The notes under the pieces: generated by a model
Seen by the model: the letters and a program-made list of their open reading frames with translations, nothing else
What the model was told of the DNA's origin: nothing
The model's database searches: none
Source: Glebionis coronaria
Lineage: Eukaryota > Streptophyta > Magnoliopsida > Asterales > Asteraceae
Length of the DNA stretch: 64,000 nt
Assembly (NCBI GenBank): GCA_025667525.1
Contig: CM046876.1
Coordinates: forward strand, 535,668,038-535,732,037
Reading direction: 5' to 3'
Shown here: piece after piece, positions 36,186-48,533 of the stretch
Layout of the letters: each line of letters starts with the position of its first letter
How positions within the stretch are numbered: position 1 is the stretch's first letter
Program-made: the position numbers and the translations under genes

Positions 36186-36529
36186 GCATAGTTATAGAGA
36201 ACCAGATCGTTAGTAAAATTTTTAAACATAATAAAATTTTTAAAACTGGACTATAACTGGAAATTTTAAATCAATGAAGTAAAAAGCAAAAATTGATTTA
36301 CGGGGAACCCTTACAAGTTAGGCATGTAGCATTGTAGAGCATGCATATTATGTGAACTAACTTCACATTGATTTATAACCTCATGGTAAATAAATCACAT
36401 AAGTATCCATCTATACTTTTGACAAACATGGTGAAAATATTTAAAACCACATCACATATGCATCATAAAACTTTTTAAATTGTGTAAGCTAAAGACTTAC
36501 TCAACTTTAAAATGTTATTTCCAGATATC

Positions 36530-37405
36530 ATGACGACCCCTACTATCGTGACTACTTTTGAGGAGCTTATGGATCCTCTTATCACACCCTTGTCACCGAC
36601 ATCAGTATTTGCTGGACCCGCATCTGACACCGAGTCCAGAGATGACCAGCCAGACGGAGTCATCGTACTCTCAGATTCACCTACTCCTTCACCACCTACT
36701 GTATCCCATACTTCACCACTGCTTGTAGTACCTGCATCCCCTCCTAGAGAGGTGGACCAGGTCGTACCATCCTTACCACCCTTACCACCACCTTCTGTAC
36801 CTCGCACTCACCCCACTAGTGTTTTGCCACCTCGTAAGAGGAGACGCGACACTATCCCTGACTCGACCTTTGAGATAGGAGAGGGATCGGGAGCCGAGCA
36901 GGCTAGACATAGCGCCCTTCAGGCACAGGTCGATGCACTTGTGGCTCGACAGGCGCAAGACACTGCCCTTATCCACTCCCTACTACAGGCGGACCAGCAG
37001 GGTCGCGCCGTGCTTTAGGAGAGATTTAACTCTCTCTAGTGGGCCGTGGCTAGCGAGTCACACACCACCCAAGAGACCATACAGTGGTTGTTGGATGAGG
37101 TATCTTACCTCCGCTATCGCCTAGCTTCGCTAGAGAGTCACTCCTATAAGACCCGACCCGCCATATTCACACAGGAGGATACCTTCAGGACCTTCATGGA
37201 TCTGGCAGATCTTCGTCACCAGGGGATCACTGCAGAGACAGAGCAGTTACGGAGTGCCGACACTGCACGTCGACACCAGTTGCTCGAGACTATGAGACAC
37301 ACCCGAGAGACCCGGAGTGCCATGATTCGCATGCAGGATGAGCGTACACCCGCACCACCAGCTGGACCATCCGCACCTGCAGGCAGCCATACTAGTGTAG
37401 GCTAG
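36530..37405 (+). pseudogene. Extra ORF upstream of gag in element E (proline-rich, NLS-like, coiled-coil)
   Basis: A single frame of about 290 codons is interrupted by two TAG codons (37016-37018 and 37037-37039), each one C-to-T change from CAG. The N-terminal ~90 residues are rich in Pro, Ser and Thr. A basic run PPRKRRRD near residue 100 looks like a nuclear localisation signal. Residues about 125-270 (QARHSALQAQVDALVARQAQ, then RYRLASLESH) resemble a coiled coil. No known domain is recognised. The ATG at 36530 follows TTATTTCCAG (acceptor-like, ending 36524); the ATG at 36512 would start inside that sequence and is less likely. It occupies the same place as the ORF at 3626-4264 in element A. 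Confidence 0.7.
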
Positions 37406-37793
37406 ATTACATTTGTACATCATGACAAGCGTTGAGTTGCATCTCAGCTCGCATGATTTAGCTCTTTTATACTTGTATTTCTTTTCAGTTGTATTTCTAG
37501 CACCTAACCTTAGTAGGTAGGTTATCTTTTGTTGTACTACAAACATATGTACCACTATTTCAGACAAGCTTACTGTACCCCTGTCTTAGATTGGTTGTAT
37601 TTGTACTATGTTGTTGTTTGCCAGAAATAACATGTTATCATCCACTTGTTTGTTTACATTTATATTATTATGAACTCTTGACAGATTATCAAATTTGTTG
37701 TGAATTCTATGCATAAACATTTTCCATGTAGTTTAATATAACCATATTGTGTAACAACTAATAAATCTCAATTTTTCTTATGAATATAGAAAA
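37406..37793 (+). other. Spacer between extra ORF and gag in element E
   Basis: T-rich and non-coding. It ends in TTCTTATGAATATAG, an acceptor-like sequence five bases before the gag ATG. Confidence 0.6.
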
Positions 37794-38936
37794 ATGCCAC
37801 CAAGACGCGTTCGACCAAACCCCGCAAAACACCTGCGACGACTATGTCTGATTCACAACTCAGAGTACTCATTGAGCAAGGCATTACTGACGCCTTAGCT
37901 GCAAGGGAAAACCGCCCCAGCGGAACTCATGGAGACAGTGAAAACTCTAATAATAGGAACCGAGAAGCTAGAGGATGTACTTACCCTGACTTCCTAAAGT
38001 GCAAGCCCAGCTACTACAAGGGCAAGGAAGGGGTAGTCGAGCTCATGCAATGGTTTGAGAGAACTGAGACAGTGTTCCGTATTAGTGACTGCACTGAGGA
38101 AAACAAGGTGAAATTCGCCACTTGTACACTCTTGGAACATGCTCTCACATGGTGGAACTCACAAGTTGCTACCCTCGGACACGATGGAGCCTATGGGATG
38201 ACCTGGGCTGCATTGAAGGACAAGCTTATCGTGAAATACTGTCCTCGCGGTGAAATCAAGAAGCTGGAGATTGAATTGTGGAATCTCAAATGCACCAACT
38301 TTGACATCACGGCCTACAACCAGAAATTTCAGGAACTAACTTTGATGTGTACCCGTATGTACCCTAAAGTACCGGATAAGATAGAGAAGTATGTTAGTGG
38401 ACTTCCAGACTCCGTTCATGACAGTGTGCTTGCATCTCGACCTACTATAATCGAGAGTGCCATTGAGTTTGCCACAGAATTAGTGGACAAACATGGGCAT
38501 GATTATTTGCTTAGACATGCAGAGCACAAGAGGAAAGTCGATGAGAGCTACCGTAATCATCACCAGACCCAACAGCCCAAGAGGCAAAGTTTAGGTCAAG
38601 TCTGCAGTGTTGTTTCCTCAGAACCACCTCCATATGTGGGGAACAAACCAAAATGTTCAAAGTGTAACTTTCATCATTACTCTACTGCTGAATGCTGAAG
38701 GCCTGGACAGAGCAACACGCATGCTCCGACCAACAGGAACAACTCCAGTGCCAGCTATAAGCCCCACAATGGCAGCAGGCAAAACTTCCGTGGAAGTGGA
38801 AATCAAGGAAACCGCCAGCTCACTGGCAGTGGAAACATGGCTCGTAGGGAGATCTGTTGCTATGGTTGTGGAGAGATCGGACACATCAGACCTGATTGCC
38901 CAAAGCGTGCAATTAAGAACGAAAGTCAAGGCGGAG
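37794..38936 (+). pseudogene. gag: Element E gag
   Basis: It starts MPPRRVRPN at 37794. A 1-base frameshift near 37820 leads into the long frame from 37844. The retrotransposon gag domain is clear (GCTYPDFLKCKPSYYKG, ALTWWNSQV, VSGLPDSVHDSV). A TGA at 38696-38698, one C-to-T change from CGA, interrupts the zinc-binding region. A CCHC knuckle, CYGCGEIGHIRPDC, is intact at about 38858-38900. The capsid role is inferred from the family. Confidence 0.9.
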
Positions 38937-41900
38937 CACCCGCCAGAGTTTATGTCATAGGAGAAAACATGACCAACCCCGACTCCAATGTAGTTACTGG
39001 TACGTTTCTTCTGAACAATCGTTATGCAACTATTTTATTCGATATGGGAGCCGATAGGAGTTTCGTATCCACAGAGTTTAGTAGCTTACTAGACATCCTA
39101 CCTACCCCATTAGACAACTGTTACAAAGTCGAATTAGCAGATGGAAAAATCATTGAAACTAATACCATCCTAAGAGGCTGTACTTTAAACCTTTAGAATC
39201 ACCCATTTGATATCCAATTAATACCCATAAAACTGAGTAGTTTTGATGTCATTATTGGTTTGGACTGATTGGCAAGATATCATGCAACTATCGTGTGTGA
39301 CGAGAAGCTAGTCCGTATACCATGGGGAAATACAGATCTATTAATCCGAGGAGACGGAAATTCGGATAGAACAAACACTAGACTAAGCGTTATCTCGTGT
39401 ACCAAAGCCCATAAATATCTACTAAAAGGATGTCCTATCTTTTTAGCACATATTTCAAAGACAGACAAAGAGGAAGAACCCGAGAAGAAACAAGTCAAGG
39501 ATGTACCAATCGTCCGTGATTATCCTGAAGTCTTCCCAGACGACTTACCAGGACTACCTCCGACTCGCCAAGTGGAATTTCAAATCGACTTGATACCAGG
39601 AACTGCACCTGTAGCTAAAGCACCCTACCGCTTAGCACCAACCGAGATGAAAGAACTCGCGGAACAACTTCTAGAATTGTCAGACAAAGGTTTTATCAGA
39701 CCTAGTTCCTCACCTTGGGGAGCCCCGGTGTTATTTGTCAAAAAGAAAGACGGTTCTTTCCGAATGTGTATCGATTACAGAGAACAGAATAAGTTAACTG
39801 TGAAAAACCGCTACCAACTACCACGAATCGACGACCTATTTGATCAGCTACAAGGATCAAGCGTGTACTCTAAGATCGACTTACGATCTGGATACCATCA
39901 GCTGAAGGTCAGAGAAGAGGACATACCAAAAACAGCTTTCAGAACACGTTACGGTCATTATGAATTCCAAGTCATGTCATTTGGACTGACCAACGCACTA
40001 GCCATATTCATGGATCTTATGAATCGAGTGTGCAGACCCTATCTGGACAAATTCGTGATAGTATTTATCGACGACATCCTCATCTATTCCAAGAACGAGC
40101 AAGAACACGGAGAACATCTTGCTCAAGTGCTAAAACTACTTAAGGAAGAGAAGCTGTACGCAAAATTCTCAAAGTGTGATTTTTGGATCCCTAAAGTGCA
40201 CTTTCTCGGTCATGTGATTGATAACAAAGGAATTCAAGTGGACCCCGCGAAATTCGAATCCGTGAAGGATTGGGCATCTCCCACGTCACCAAAGGAAATT
40301 CGTCAATTTCTAGGTCTTGCCGGTTACTATCGAAGATTTATCGAGGGATTTTCTAAGATAGCTAAATCAATGACAAAGCTTACCCAGAAGGGCATAAAAT
40401 TTGAGTGGGGAGAAAAAAAAGAAGCTGCATCTCAAACCATCAAGCAAAAGTTGTGCAGTGCACCTATTTTAGCCCTACCAGAAGGTAACGAAGACTTCAC
40501 ACAAGGGTTTGGGAGCTGTGTTGATGCAGAGACAGAAAGTGATTGCTTATGCTTCAAGACAACTGAAGAAGTACGAGCAGAATTACTCTACCCATGATCT
40601 AGAGCTTGGATCTGTATTTTTCGCCTTAAAAATCTAGAGACACTACCTGTATGGGACAAAGTGCACGGTGCATACTGATCACAAGAGCTTGCAACATATT
40701 CTAGACCAGAAGGAACTAAACATGAGGCAACGTCGTTGGATAGAATTGCTCAGCGACTAGACTGTGACATCAGATATCACCCAGGTAAAGCCAACGTAGT
40801 TGCAGATGCACTAAGCCGAAAAGGAACTGATCCTCCCATGAGAGTTCGAGCCCTAGTTATGACCATTAGTTTGGACCTACCCAAACAAATATTAGAGGCT
40901 CAACTCCAAGCACAGAATCCCGAGAACATCAGAAAAGAAGACATAGGAGGAATGCTTAGAACTGACCTAAGCAAAGAGAAGTTAGAGGTTAGAACAGACG
41001 GAACGTTGTGTTTACACGGAAGGAGCTGGTTGCCATGTTACGGAGACTTGAGAAACGTGATCATGCACGAATCTCATCAGTCCAAGTACTCCATACATCC
41101 CAGATCTGAAAAGATGTATCAAGACATGAAGAAATTATACTGGTGGCCGAACATGAAAGCAGACATTGCCACCTACGTGAAGAAATGTCTGACTTGTGCC
41201 AGAGTTAAAACAGAACATCAGCGACCATCGGGTTTGTTAGTCCAACCCGAAATACCAAAATGGAAATGGGACAACATCACCATGGATTTCATTACCAAAC
41301 TTCCTACATCATCCCACGGTTATGATACAATTTGGGTAATCGTTGACCGCCTCACAAAATCAGCTCATTTCTTACCTATCAGGGAAAATGATTCCCTGAG
41401 CAGGTTAGCCAAAACATACTTAAAGGAAGTTGTGACTAGACACGAGATACCAGTCTCAATCATCTGCGATCGAGATGGCATATTTACGTCAAACTTCTGG
41501 AAAGCTTTTCAACGAGCTTTAGGAACAAATCTGGATATGAGTACCGCATACCATCCGCAGACCGACGGCCAGAGTGAACGAAAAATCCAAACCCTAGAAG
41601 ACATGCTAAGAGCATGTGTGATCGACTTTGGAAAGGGATGGGTCGAACATATACCATTAGTTGAATTCTCCTACAACAACAGCTACCATGCCAGTATTAA
41701 GGCAACACCATTTGAGGCCCTCTATGGCCGCAAATGTCGATCACCCGTATGCTGGGCAGATGTGGGGGAATTTCAACTGACAGGACCCGAACTGATCCAA
41801 GAGACTACTGAGAATATCACCCTCATCAAGCAGTGAATTCAGGCTGCCCAGGATAGGCAAAAGAGTTATGCAGACAGAAAACGTAAACCTATGGAGTTTG

Positions 41901-42322
41901 CTGTAGGTGACCGTGTTATGCTAAAGGTATCACCTTGGAAGGGTGTGGTACGGTTTGGGAAACAGGGGAAGTTAAATCCACGATACGTAGGACCCTTCAA
42001 AGTGGTTGCCAGAATTGGAGAGGTCGCCTATCGTTTAGAGTTGCCCCAGCAGTTGAGTCGGGTGCACTCTACGTTCCATGTCTCAAACTTGAAGAAGTGC
42101 TACGCGGATGAACCGTTAGCAATGCCATTGGAGGCAGTCCATTTTTACAACAAACTCTAGTTTGTAGAAGAACTAGTGGAAGTCGTGGAGAGAGAATTTA
42201 AGAAGTTAAAACGAAGCCAAATTCCGTTAGTGAAAATACGATGGAACTCTAGGAAAGGTCCCGAGTTCACTTGGGAACGCGAAGACTCGTTTAGAGCTAA
42301 GTACCCACACCTATTCACCTGA
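38937..42322 (+). pseudogene. pol: Element E pol: protease, RT, RNase H, integrase with chromodomain
   Basis: The protease active site reads FDMGA in place of FDSGA (39038-39052); a TAG (39197) and a TGA (39267, from TGG) follow. RT is open (39269-40490) with FIDDILIYS intact near 40070. A deletion of about 20 bases near 40497 removes the RNase H stretch holding its first Asp and shifts frame. RNase H then runs in another frame with one TAG at about 40633, and the frame returns near 40759. Integrase is well preserved (HHCC finger, D in MDFITKLP, D in CDRDGIF, E region TDGQSER), ended by TGA at 41834. The chromodomain (VEVVEREFKKLKRS..., ending YPHLF) follows a TAG at 42158. Confidence 0.92.
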
Positions 42323-42375
42323 GCAGTAACGTCATCTTAAGCTTTGAGGACAAAGCTAAAATAACGAGTTAATGC
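42323..42375 (+). other. 3' end of element E internal region
   Basis: Contains GCTTTGAGGACAAAGC, a phrase often found after pol in this lineage. No clean polypurine tract is seen before the LTR. Confidence 0.5.
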
Positions 42376-42766
42376 TGTAATACCTGTAAATTTCAGGTTT
42401 TGACTATGTCAACATTGTATACGTCACCTCATGATATCTATATATATTTATACTATCACCTTTGCATGAAATATTTTGAGCAATCATATGCATCTCATGA
42501 GCATACATCATTTTAAATCATCTGAACATGGAAACAACTGGATCACAACATTTCATTATGATTATGGGTATTTAATCATAAATACACGACCACATTTGTA
42601 TGACTACATTTTATGAGCATACGTGACATCAAACGATAAATTCTTTTGGGACTTTTGAGTCACCTGAACACATGATCACTTGCATTCATCATATTGGTTT
42701 ATAAAAACCCAAAACCATGATCACAATTAATAAATGTCTACTTAAGTATAAATTCATAAGTTTTGA

Positions 42767-42861
<95 letters not shown>

Positions 42862-45800
42862 ATTTTTTTTTCTTACACTATGATTGACTTTACGCTACGG
42901 AACCAACTATTTTTATACTTAAACATTACCTCAAACCATTTTTACCCTTTTGACATACTTTTGGTATAATAAAATCTTTTCTCATATAAAAACGACCATA
43001 CTTTCACCAAGGGCCCTAAACTTAACCAAAATTTACCTAAAGTTATACATACTCACACAATATTACAACCATACTTCTAGTGACATTACCTAGGCACAAA
43101 AATTAAACATAATAATACCTTAGACTTATTTTTAGTCGATTATATGCATACTCATAACATTTAGTTACCAAAACCCTTACCATTTACACACATGACTTTT
43201 AAACTTGTACAACATAGTTATTTAAGTGCTACACTATAGAAAACTTTTCACTCTCTTTGACTAGACCATAAAACCGTCGGTATTCCTAGAAAACATGGGC
43301 ACCATGTACAAAACTTGCCATTAAAAACATGTACTAGGTAATACTATGTTATGCCACATGACTTAGACACCTAGCACCCTCTTTGTTGCACTAGACGTGT
43401 AGCAACCATCCTCCACATACCAAAAGTCTTGTGTACAACCTTCCCATTAATTAGAATACTATACATTACCATTTGTTCCCTTGGAGACTTCCTATGCGAC
43501 GGCTAGAGTACCCACTAGGAGCTTTGTACATTGCCTTGCATTTAAAGAATGTACCATCATAGTACACCTAAAAAATCCCCTAAATCTATCTATGTCTCTC
43601 TCTTGGCGTGTATGCACCCCAAGCCACAACTTCAAACTCACCCTCCTAGATATTTAGTGAGAAACACTCACTTCTCTCTTAGTACATCCAACATTCAGAC
43701 CATACGTCTTCCACATAACACCTTGAGGCAACGAACATTTGCACCATCATTTACTTCAAACCAAATCTTGGTTCCAAGGCATTCAAAGCTAGTCAACCTC
43801 AAGTCCATAGCATTCAAGATCATCCTAGGTAACCATAAGGAGAACCCAACGTCTAGATCACCAAAACCATAGTCATCACCTCATCTTTTTGAAAGCAAGT
43901 AAGTATAAACCTTTTCTAAGACTCTTCCTTACTCATTTCACGTTTCATGCATGATCATGCTATATGAATGGAGTAGGTAATGCATGCATACGTTGGAAGT
44001 TCATAAACAAACCCTAAATGACATATAAGCCCACGGCTTAATTATGATGTCCATGGGTAATCTTGCCTCAAAAACCCTAAAACGTGTATATTTGTTCTTG
44101 AAGAACTTATCTAAGCCCTAGAGTAAATCACTATGCCTTAAAAAGTCATAAAAAGTAATATAAGCCGAGACATACAAACTTATATAAGCCATGTCATTTA
44201 ATCCTAATAACTTATATAAGCCGAAACTTAGAACTCTATATAAGCTAGCATTGAAAAACCCTAAAAGATTATATAAGTCGAGATTTAGTCTAGCATATTT
44301 AAGCCCATAAAAACATAAGCCATAACTATATAAGCCCCTTAGTCATTAAGTCCTTAGGATCAATAATTTAAGCCGAAATACATAAGCTAAATATAAGCCT
44401 TATATAAGCCCATTAGGTATAATTTAAGCCCAATTAGTAAAACTAGGAGTTACTAGTTACTTGTTAAATTTACCTAGTAAAAATAATATGAGCCCACTAG
44501 ACCCATAACAAATAAGCCGAGACCCAAAATGGGCTAGTCAAGCCCACTTGCTATTTTGGAGACTTTTTGGGCCACATTCGTCAATTGGTGAAAGTTGGGT
44601 CCAAACTTATAAATCTATAAAACTTATATATTTAATTCGTGACCTTTTGTAAGTACAAGGGCCAAACGTGTGATTTTCTAAAGTATAAGGGGGACGGTTA
44701 TTAAAACTGTGAGCGGTATGAAACCACAAGGACCATAATTGCCAAAAACTTAAACTAACATAAGCCCAAATTAATTTTATAAACAAACCGAGACCTTGAG
44801 GGGTCATTTCTGTCATTCGGGCAAAGTTTTACAAGACCTAATCCTAATTAATTAATTTCCGAAACTTTAAGGACTAATTGTGTCATTTTTCAAACTTAAA
44901 TCAAACCCTAGCCTTATTATAAAAATTCCGTGTCTTACGGAGGGGTGTTTGGTCATTTTCCCCAAAGTTTTATAAGCCCTAGGGGCGTTTTTATAAATAA
45001 AACTAACTAACAAGGACTGACGGCGTAATATACTTAACGAACGAAACCTTAAAGGCCATTTTTGTAATTTGTCACACTTACAAGGGTTTATTGGTAATTT
45101 TAATTTAATTAAAAGTGTTAATAAAATATTTTTATTAAATTTAGTTATTGGAATAATTAAATAAATCACTAAGTTTATTTTCGAGACTTTATAAACTGGC
45201 ATATCCCGTTTATTATATGTTTGGGAATAATGTAATAATACTTTATCAATTTAAAATTTATTTATTTAGATCATTCCCGTTCACTAAATCAACTTATATA
45301 TTTTTAGATACTAAAAATGTACGTTTATCACAACCTCTTATAAGTGTAAATATTTATCCAACTGTGTAAACATACTAAATCGTGATCATGCATTTTCGTT
45401 AATAATCATACATTCATCATGCATTGTTAGTTTATGCATTGTCTAAGGCACTTAAAAAAATTACTTAGGTAATTACTCCGGTTCGTGATCATTTTGTGCC
45501 AGTTTGTTTAGTGACATCATCCTCACCACATCATTACCACTAAGGTGAGTTCATGGCCCCATCTTTACTGTTTTATAACTGGGGGAGAAAACATACAAAA
45601 ACTATTTATATGCAAGCATGCACAGATAACAACAATTTATTGCCTACTGTTTGCCCCATTCCCGTGGACTGTAATAGTTAATAGTGTAGCGTGAAATGTA
45701 TGGATAGATCTATTCGGGTATTGACAACACCCGCCTGACGTGATCAGCTGTCACGTAAACGCTTAGGCCAAGCAACAGATTTATGTCATTGTCGGATTAA

Positions 45801-46261
45801 GGGAAACAATATCAGGATAGACCCAATGGGCGTACTGAGAATCATGTCTAGATTCTATTACAGGGCAGTAGGAACTATTATAGTATTGGGCTGTGATGTC
45901 CTACTATGACCGTGATGTTTGGCATATTGATATTTTATTTATTTAAATAAACCTGTGAATTCACCAACTTCGTGTTGACCCCCACATTTTACTTTATATG
46001 TTTTCTCAGGAAAATAAGCAGGTTTATGCATTGGATTCCAGCATTATAGGGAGCATCATGTTTACCATCGGGCTGGGATATTTACTTCTATTTTATAATA
46101 AATGTGGTTTTTCAGACAAGATACTAAATGTGTATGATTAATTCATGTAATATGTTTTAATGACTTTATGATCATTACTCTATATGTTATGTGCTATCGA
46201 TCCACCCAAGTAACACCCCAATTACTATTCCGCTGCATTTGACCAACAAGGGGGTGTTACA
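42376..46261 (+). repeat. 3' LTR of element E
   Basis: A 3.89 kb copy of 32361-36169. It is longer mainly because of an expanded (TA)n run. The right target duplication AAAGG follows at 46262-46266. Confidence 0.95.
42769..42859. repeat. (TA)n microsatellite, about 45 units
   Basis: A pure TA run in the E 3' LTR; the matching site in the 5' LTR (32758-32781) has about 11-12 units. Confidence 0.97.
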
Positions 46262-47220
46262 AAAGGGGTTTATAAAACCCGGATAAGAACTAAATTGCAA
46301 TTAAGCTAAGAACCAAAAATAAGCCAAAAATTAATAAGCACTTATCTAAAAACTTAACCTAATTGATTTTAAGAAAAATCTAATAAGCCAAAATTTAAAA
46401 ACTTTTAAAAACACTAAATAATTAAAATACTTAAAATCAACTTTTTATAAAATAACTTTTAAAAACACTTAATCAAAATTTAGAAAAGCACACAATAAGC
46501 TATAAGAACAATAAGCTAGCACAATCAAACACATAAAAACATGACAAACAATCAAATAAGCATGACAATAATCAAATAAGCATAAAGAATAAGCAAAACA
46601 AGAAAGGTAGAATGAGAGATTAATTAAAAACTTGATTAAAATTAAAGATTCAACAACAAAATTAAAACTTACTTGAAATTAAAGGCAAGAAATTAAATGA
46701 CAATATGAAAGTGCATGGAAAATAAAATGGAAAGACTAATTTGTCAAATTAGCTAACACCTCCTAATGAAACATTAGGAGGGTATTTATAGGAGGATTAA
46801 ATGTGTTGATGCTTTCTTCTTTCTTCTCGTCTTTTCGTCTTTATCTTCGTTTTTCTCGACGTTGTCTCTGGATTTGTCGATATGAAATGAACTCGTCTTC
46901 TAATTTTCTTCTTTTATTAGATTTGGTCCTTCGACTTCATTAAACTTCCGTCTTTAGACTTTTTCTTCGATAAATCTTCAGAATAGGCCTTGGACTTCCG
47001 TTCTTTTTTCACTCTTGATCTTTTGACTTTGTCTTTTGTCTTTTTCTTCGATAAAAGCCCGTGAAAGCCCATGTTTTCTTCCCTTTTCACATTTTGGTCC
47101 TAAATCACAACAAAAACACAAACCACGCACAATTCCGACATTTACGACATTAAATACACGTTTTGGCTTGGTTATTATTATAATTAAGTGGTAAAAGGAT
47201 AAGTGTTTTCACACTTATTA
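46262..47220 (-). repeat. Athila LTR D, promoter-side part (split by element E)
   Basis: Continues the LTR from 32360. In the minus sense it begins TAATAAGTGTGAAAAC at 47220, as LTR G does (63122). It holds TATAAATA (46783-46790, minus) and a perfect hairpin beside it. The sequence right of it, CATTTCGTG, belongs to element A. Confidence 0.88.
46759..46790 (-). promoter_or_regulatory. TATA box with adjoining 10 bp hairpin in LTR D
   Basis: TATAAATA at 46783-46790 on the minus strand. Just downstream in that sense is the inverted repeat CCTCCTAATG / CATTAGGAGG (46759-46768, 46772-46781) with the loop AAA. LTR G keeps the same arrangement. Confidence 0.7.
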
Positions 47221-47351
47221 CATTTCGTGTTGACATTCAGTTATGCATTACTACAATCTTTCCTCTTTTTATCCTTCATTCTACATGAATCTTGAAATAG
47301 CATATCTGTACTGATTCTCACTGAATTTAGTATTGTGTTGTTGACAGAAAC
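47221..47351 (+). other. Leader of element A before gag
   Basis: Non-coding A leader resuming after the D/E stack. It ends TGTGTTGTTGACAG, an acceptor-like sequence four bases before the gag ATG. Confidence 0.65.
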
Positions 47352-48533
47352 ATGCCTTCACTCCGTAGAACCTCTGATATCAGACGATCCCGAAAGGCTA
47401 AGATGGAAAGGATCATTACAAAAAGGGTTGACAAGGCAATTGCTGATTATGAAAAGAAACGAAATCCTGAGGATAAAGATGAAAGCTACTCTAATGCTAA
47501 AGGGTGTTCAAATAAAACATTTATGTCTGGAAAGCCACATGCTTTCAATGGAACTGAAGGTGTGGTAGGCTTAACTCGTTGGTTCGAGAAAATGAAGCAA
47601 ATGTTTAGTACTTGCAAATGTGCAGAAGAGGATAAAGTCATTTTCGCTGTCAGTACCTTAGAAGGACGCACACTAACATGGTGGAATGGGAACATCAAAA
47701 CCTTGGGTTTGGAAAATGCAAATAAAATCCATTGGGATCAATTTAAGGTAATGATGACTATTGAGTACTGTCCAGATACCGAAATCGAGAAAATGGAACA
47801 GGAGTTATAGTCCCTACAGATGAAGAACTATGATATTGACTTATACACTAACCGATTTCATGAATTGGTTTTAATGTGCCCTGAATTGGTACCCACTGAG
47901 AGAAAGAAAATAAAGAAGTATGTTAAGGGTTTTCCGGAGAGGATTAAAGGGAACATCACTTCTTCTAAGCCTTCCACTCTATATGATGCTGTGAGTATAG
48001 CACGTGAACTTGTTGAGCAGGCTGTAGAAGGTAAGGCTGCCAAGTCTGATAAGGATCATAAAAGGAAATGGGAGGACACCTAGGGGTTTAATCAGGGAGG
48101 CAACCAAGGTAATAACCGTAAAAATAACAAGGGAAATAATAGAAACAACAATAAGAACAATAACCGTCAGTCCAACAAGAGACAAGAAACGGTAGCAGTG
48201 TATGTAGCTGCTCCTGCTACTCCTATTCATGTTCCTGCTGCTCCTGCTCATGCTGCTGCTGCTCCTATAGCCCCTACTGCTAGACAAGGTTATATTGGAA
48301 ACTTACCAAAATGTGATTGATGCAACTGGCATCATCCTGCTAGACCCTGCCCTCCTAAGTGTGCTATATGTAAAAGAATTGGTCATGATGAAGGAAATTG
48401 TACTGTAGTATGTTTTGGCTGTGGTGAAAAAGGTCATTTCAAGAATCGGTGTCCCAAGGCTAGAAACCAGCAGAATGATGGAACTCGAGGAAAGGTGTAT
48501 CAAGTTTTCGAAAACCCTCAGCAGAATCCAAGG
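47352..48533 (+). pseudogene. gag: Element A gag
   Basis: It starts MPSLRRTSDIRRSRK. The gag domain is clear (HAFNGTEGVVGLTRWFEKM, GRTLTWWNGN, VKGFPERIKGNI), followed by an Asn/Lys-rich and then Ala/Pro-rich linker. The zinc region ends in an intact [14 protein letters not shown] knuckle near 48414-48455. Three in-frame stops are present: TAG 47808-47810 (from TGG), TAG 48081-48083 (probably CAG) and TGA 48318-48320 (from CGA). There is no frameshift, and the frame is continuous with pol. Confidence 0.9.

Larger units (their letters stand above)
32361..46261 (+). mobile_element. Element E: Tekay/Del-type Ty3/gypsy chromovirus inserted in LTR D
   Basis: LTRs 32361-36169 and 42376-46261 begin TGTAA and end TTACA. 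AAAGG flanks both sides (32356-32360, 46262-46266). The iMet-type PBS is at 36174. The order is extra ORF, gag, PR, RT, RNase H, IN and chromodomain, as in element A, but the LTRs are unrelated to those of A. All coding parts are damaged. The LTRs differ by a few percent at most by eye, apart from a (TA)n length change. Confidence 0.95.

Noticed and set aside
42763..42969. 68-codon frame of alternating Tyr-Ile
   Set aside because: Translation of the (TA)n microsatellite.
48182..48277. GCT/CCT-rich repeat inside A gag considered as a separate minisatellite
   Set aside because: It is in frame and encodes the Ala/Pro linker of gag.
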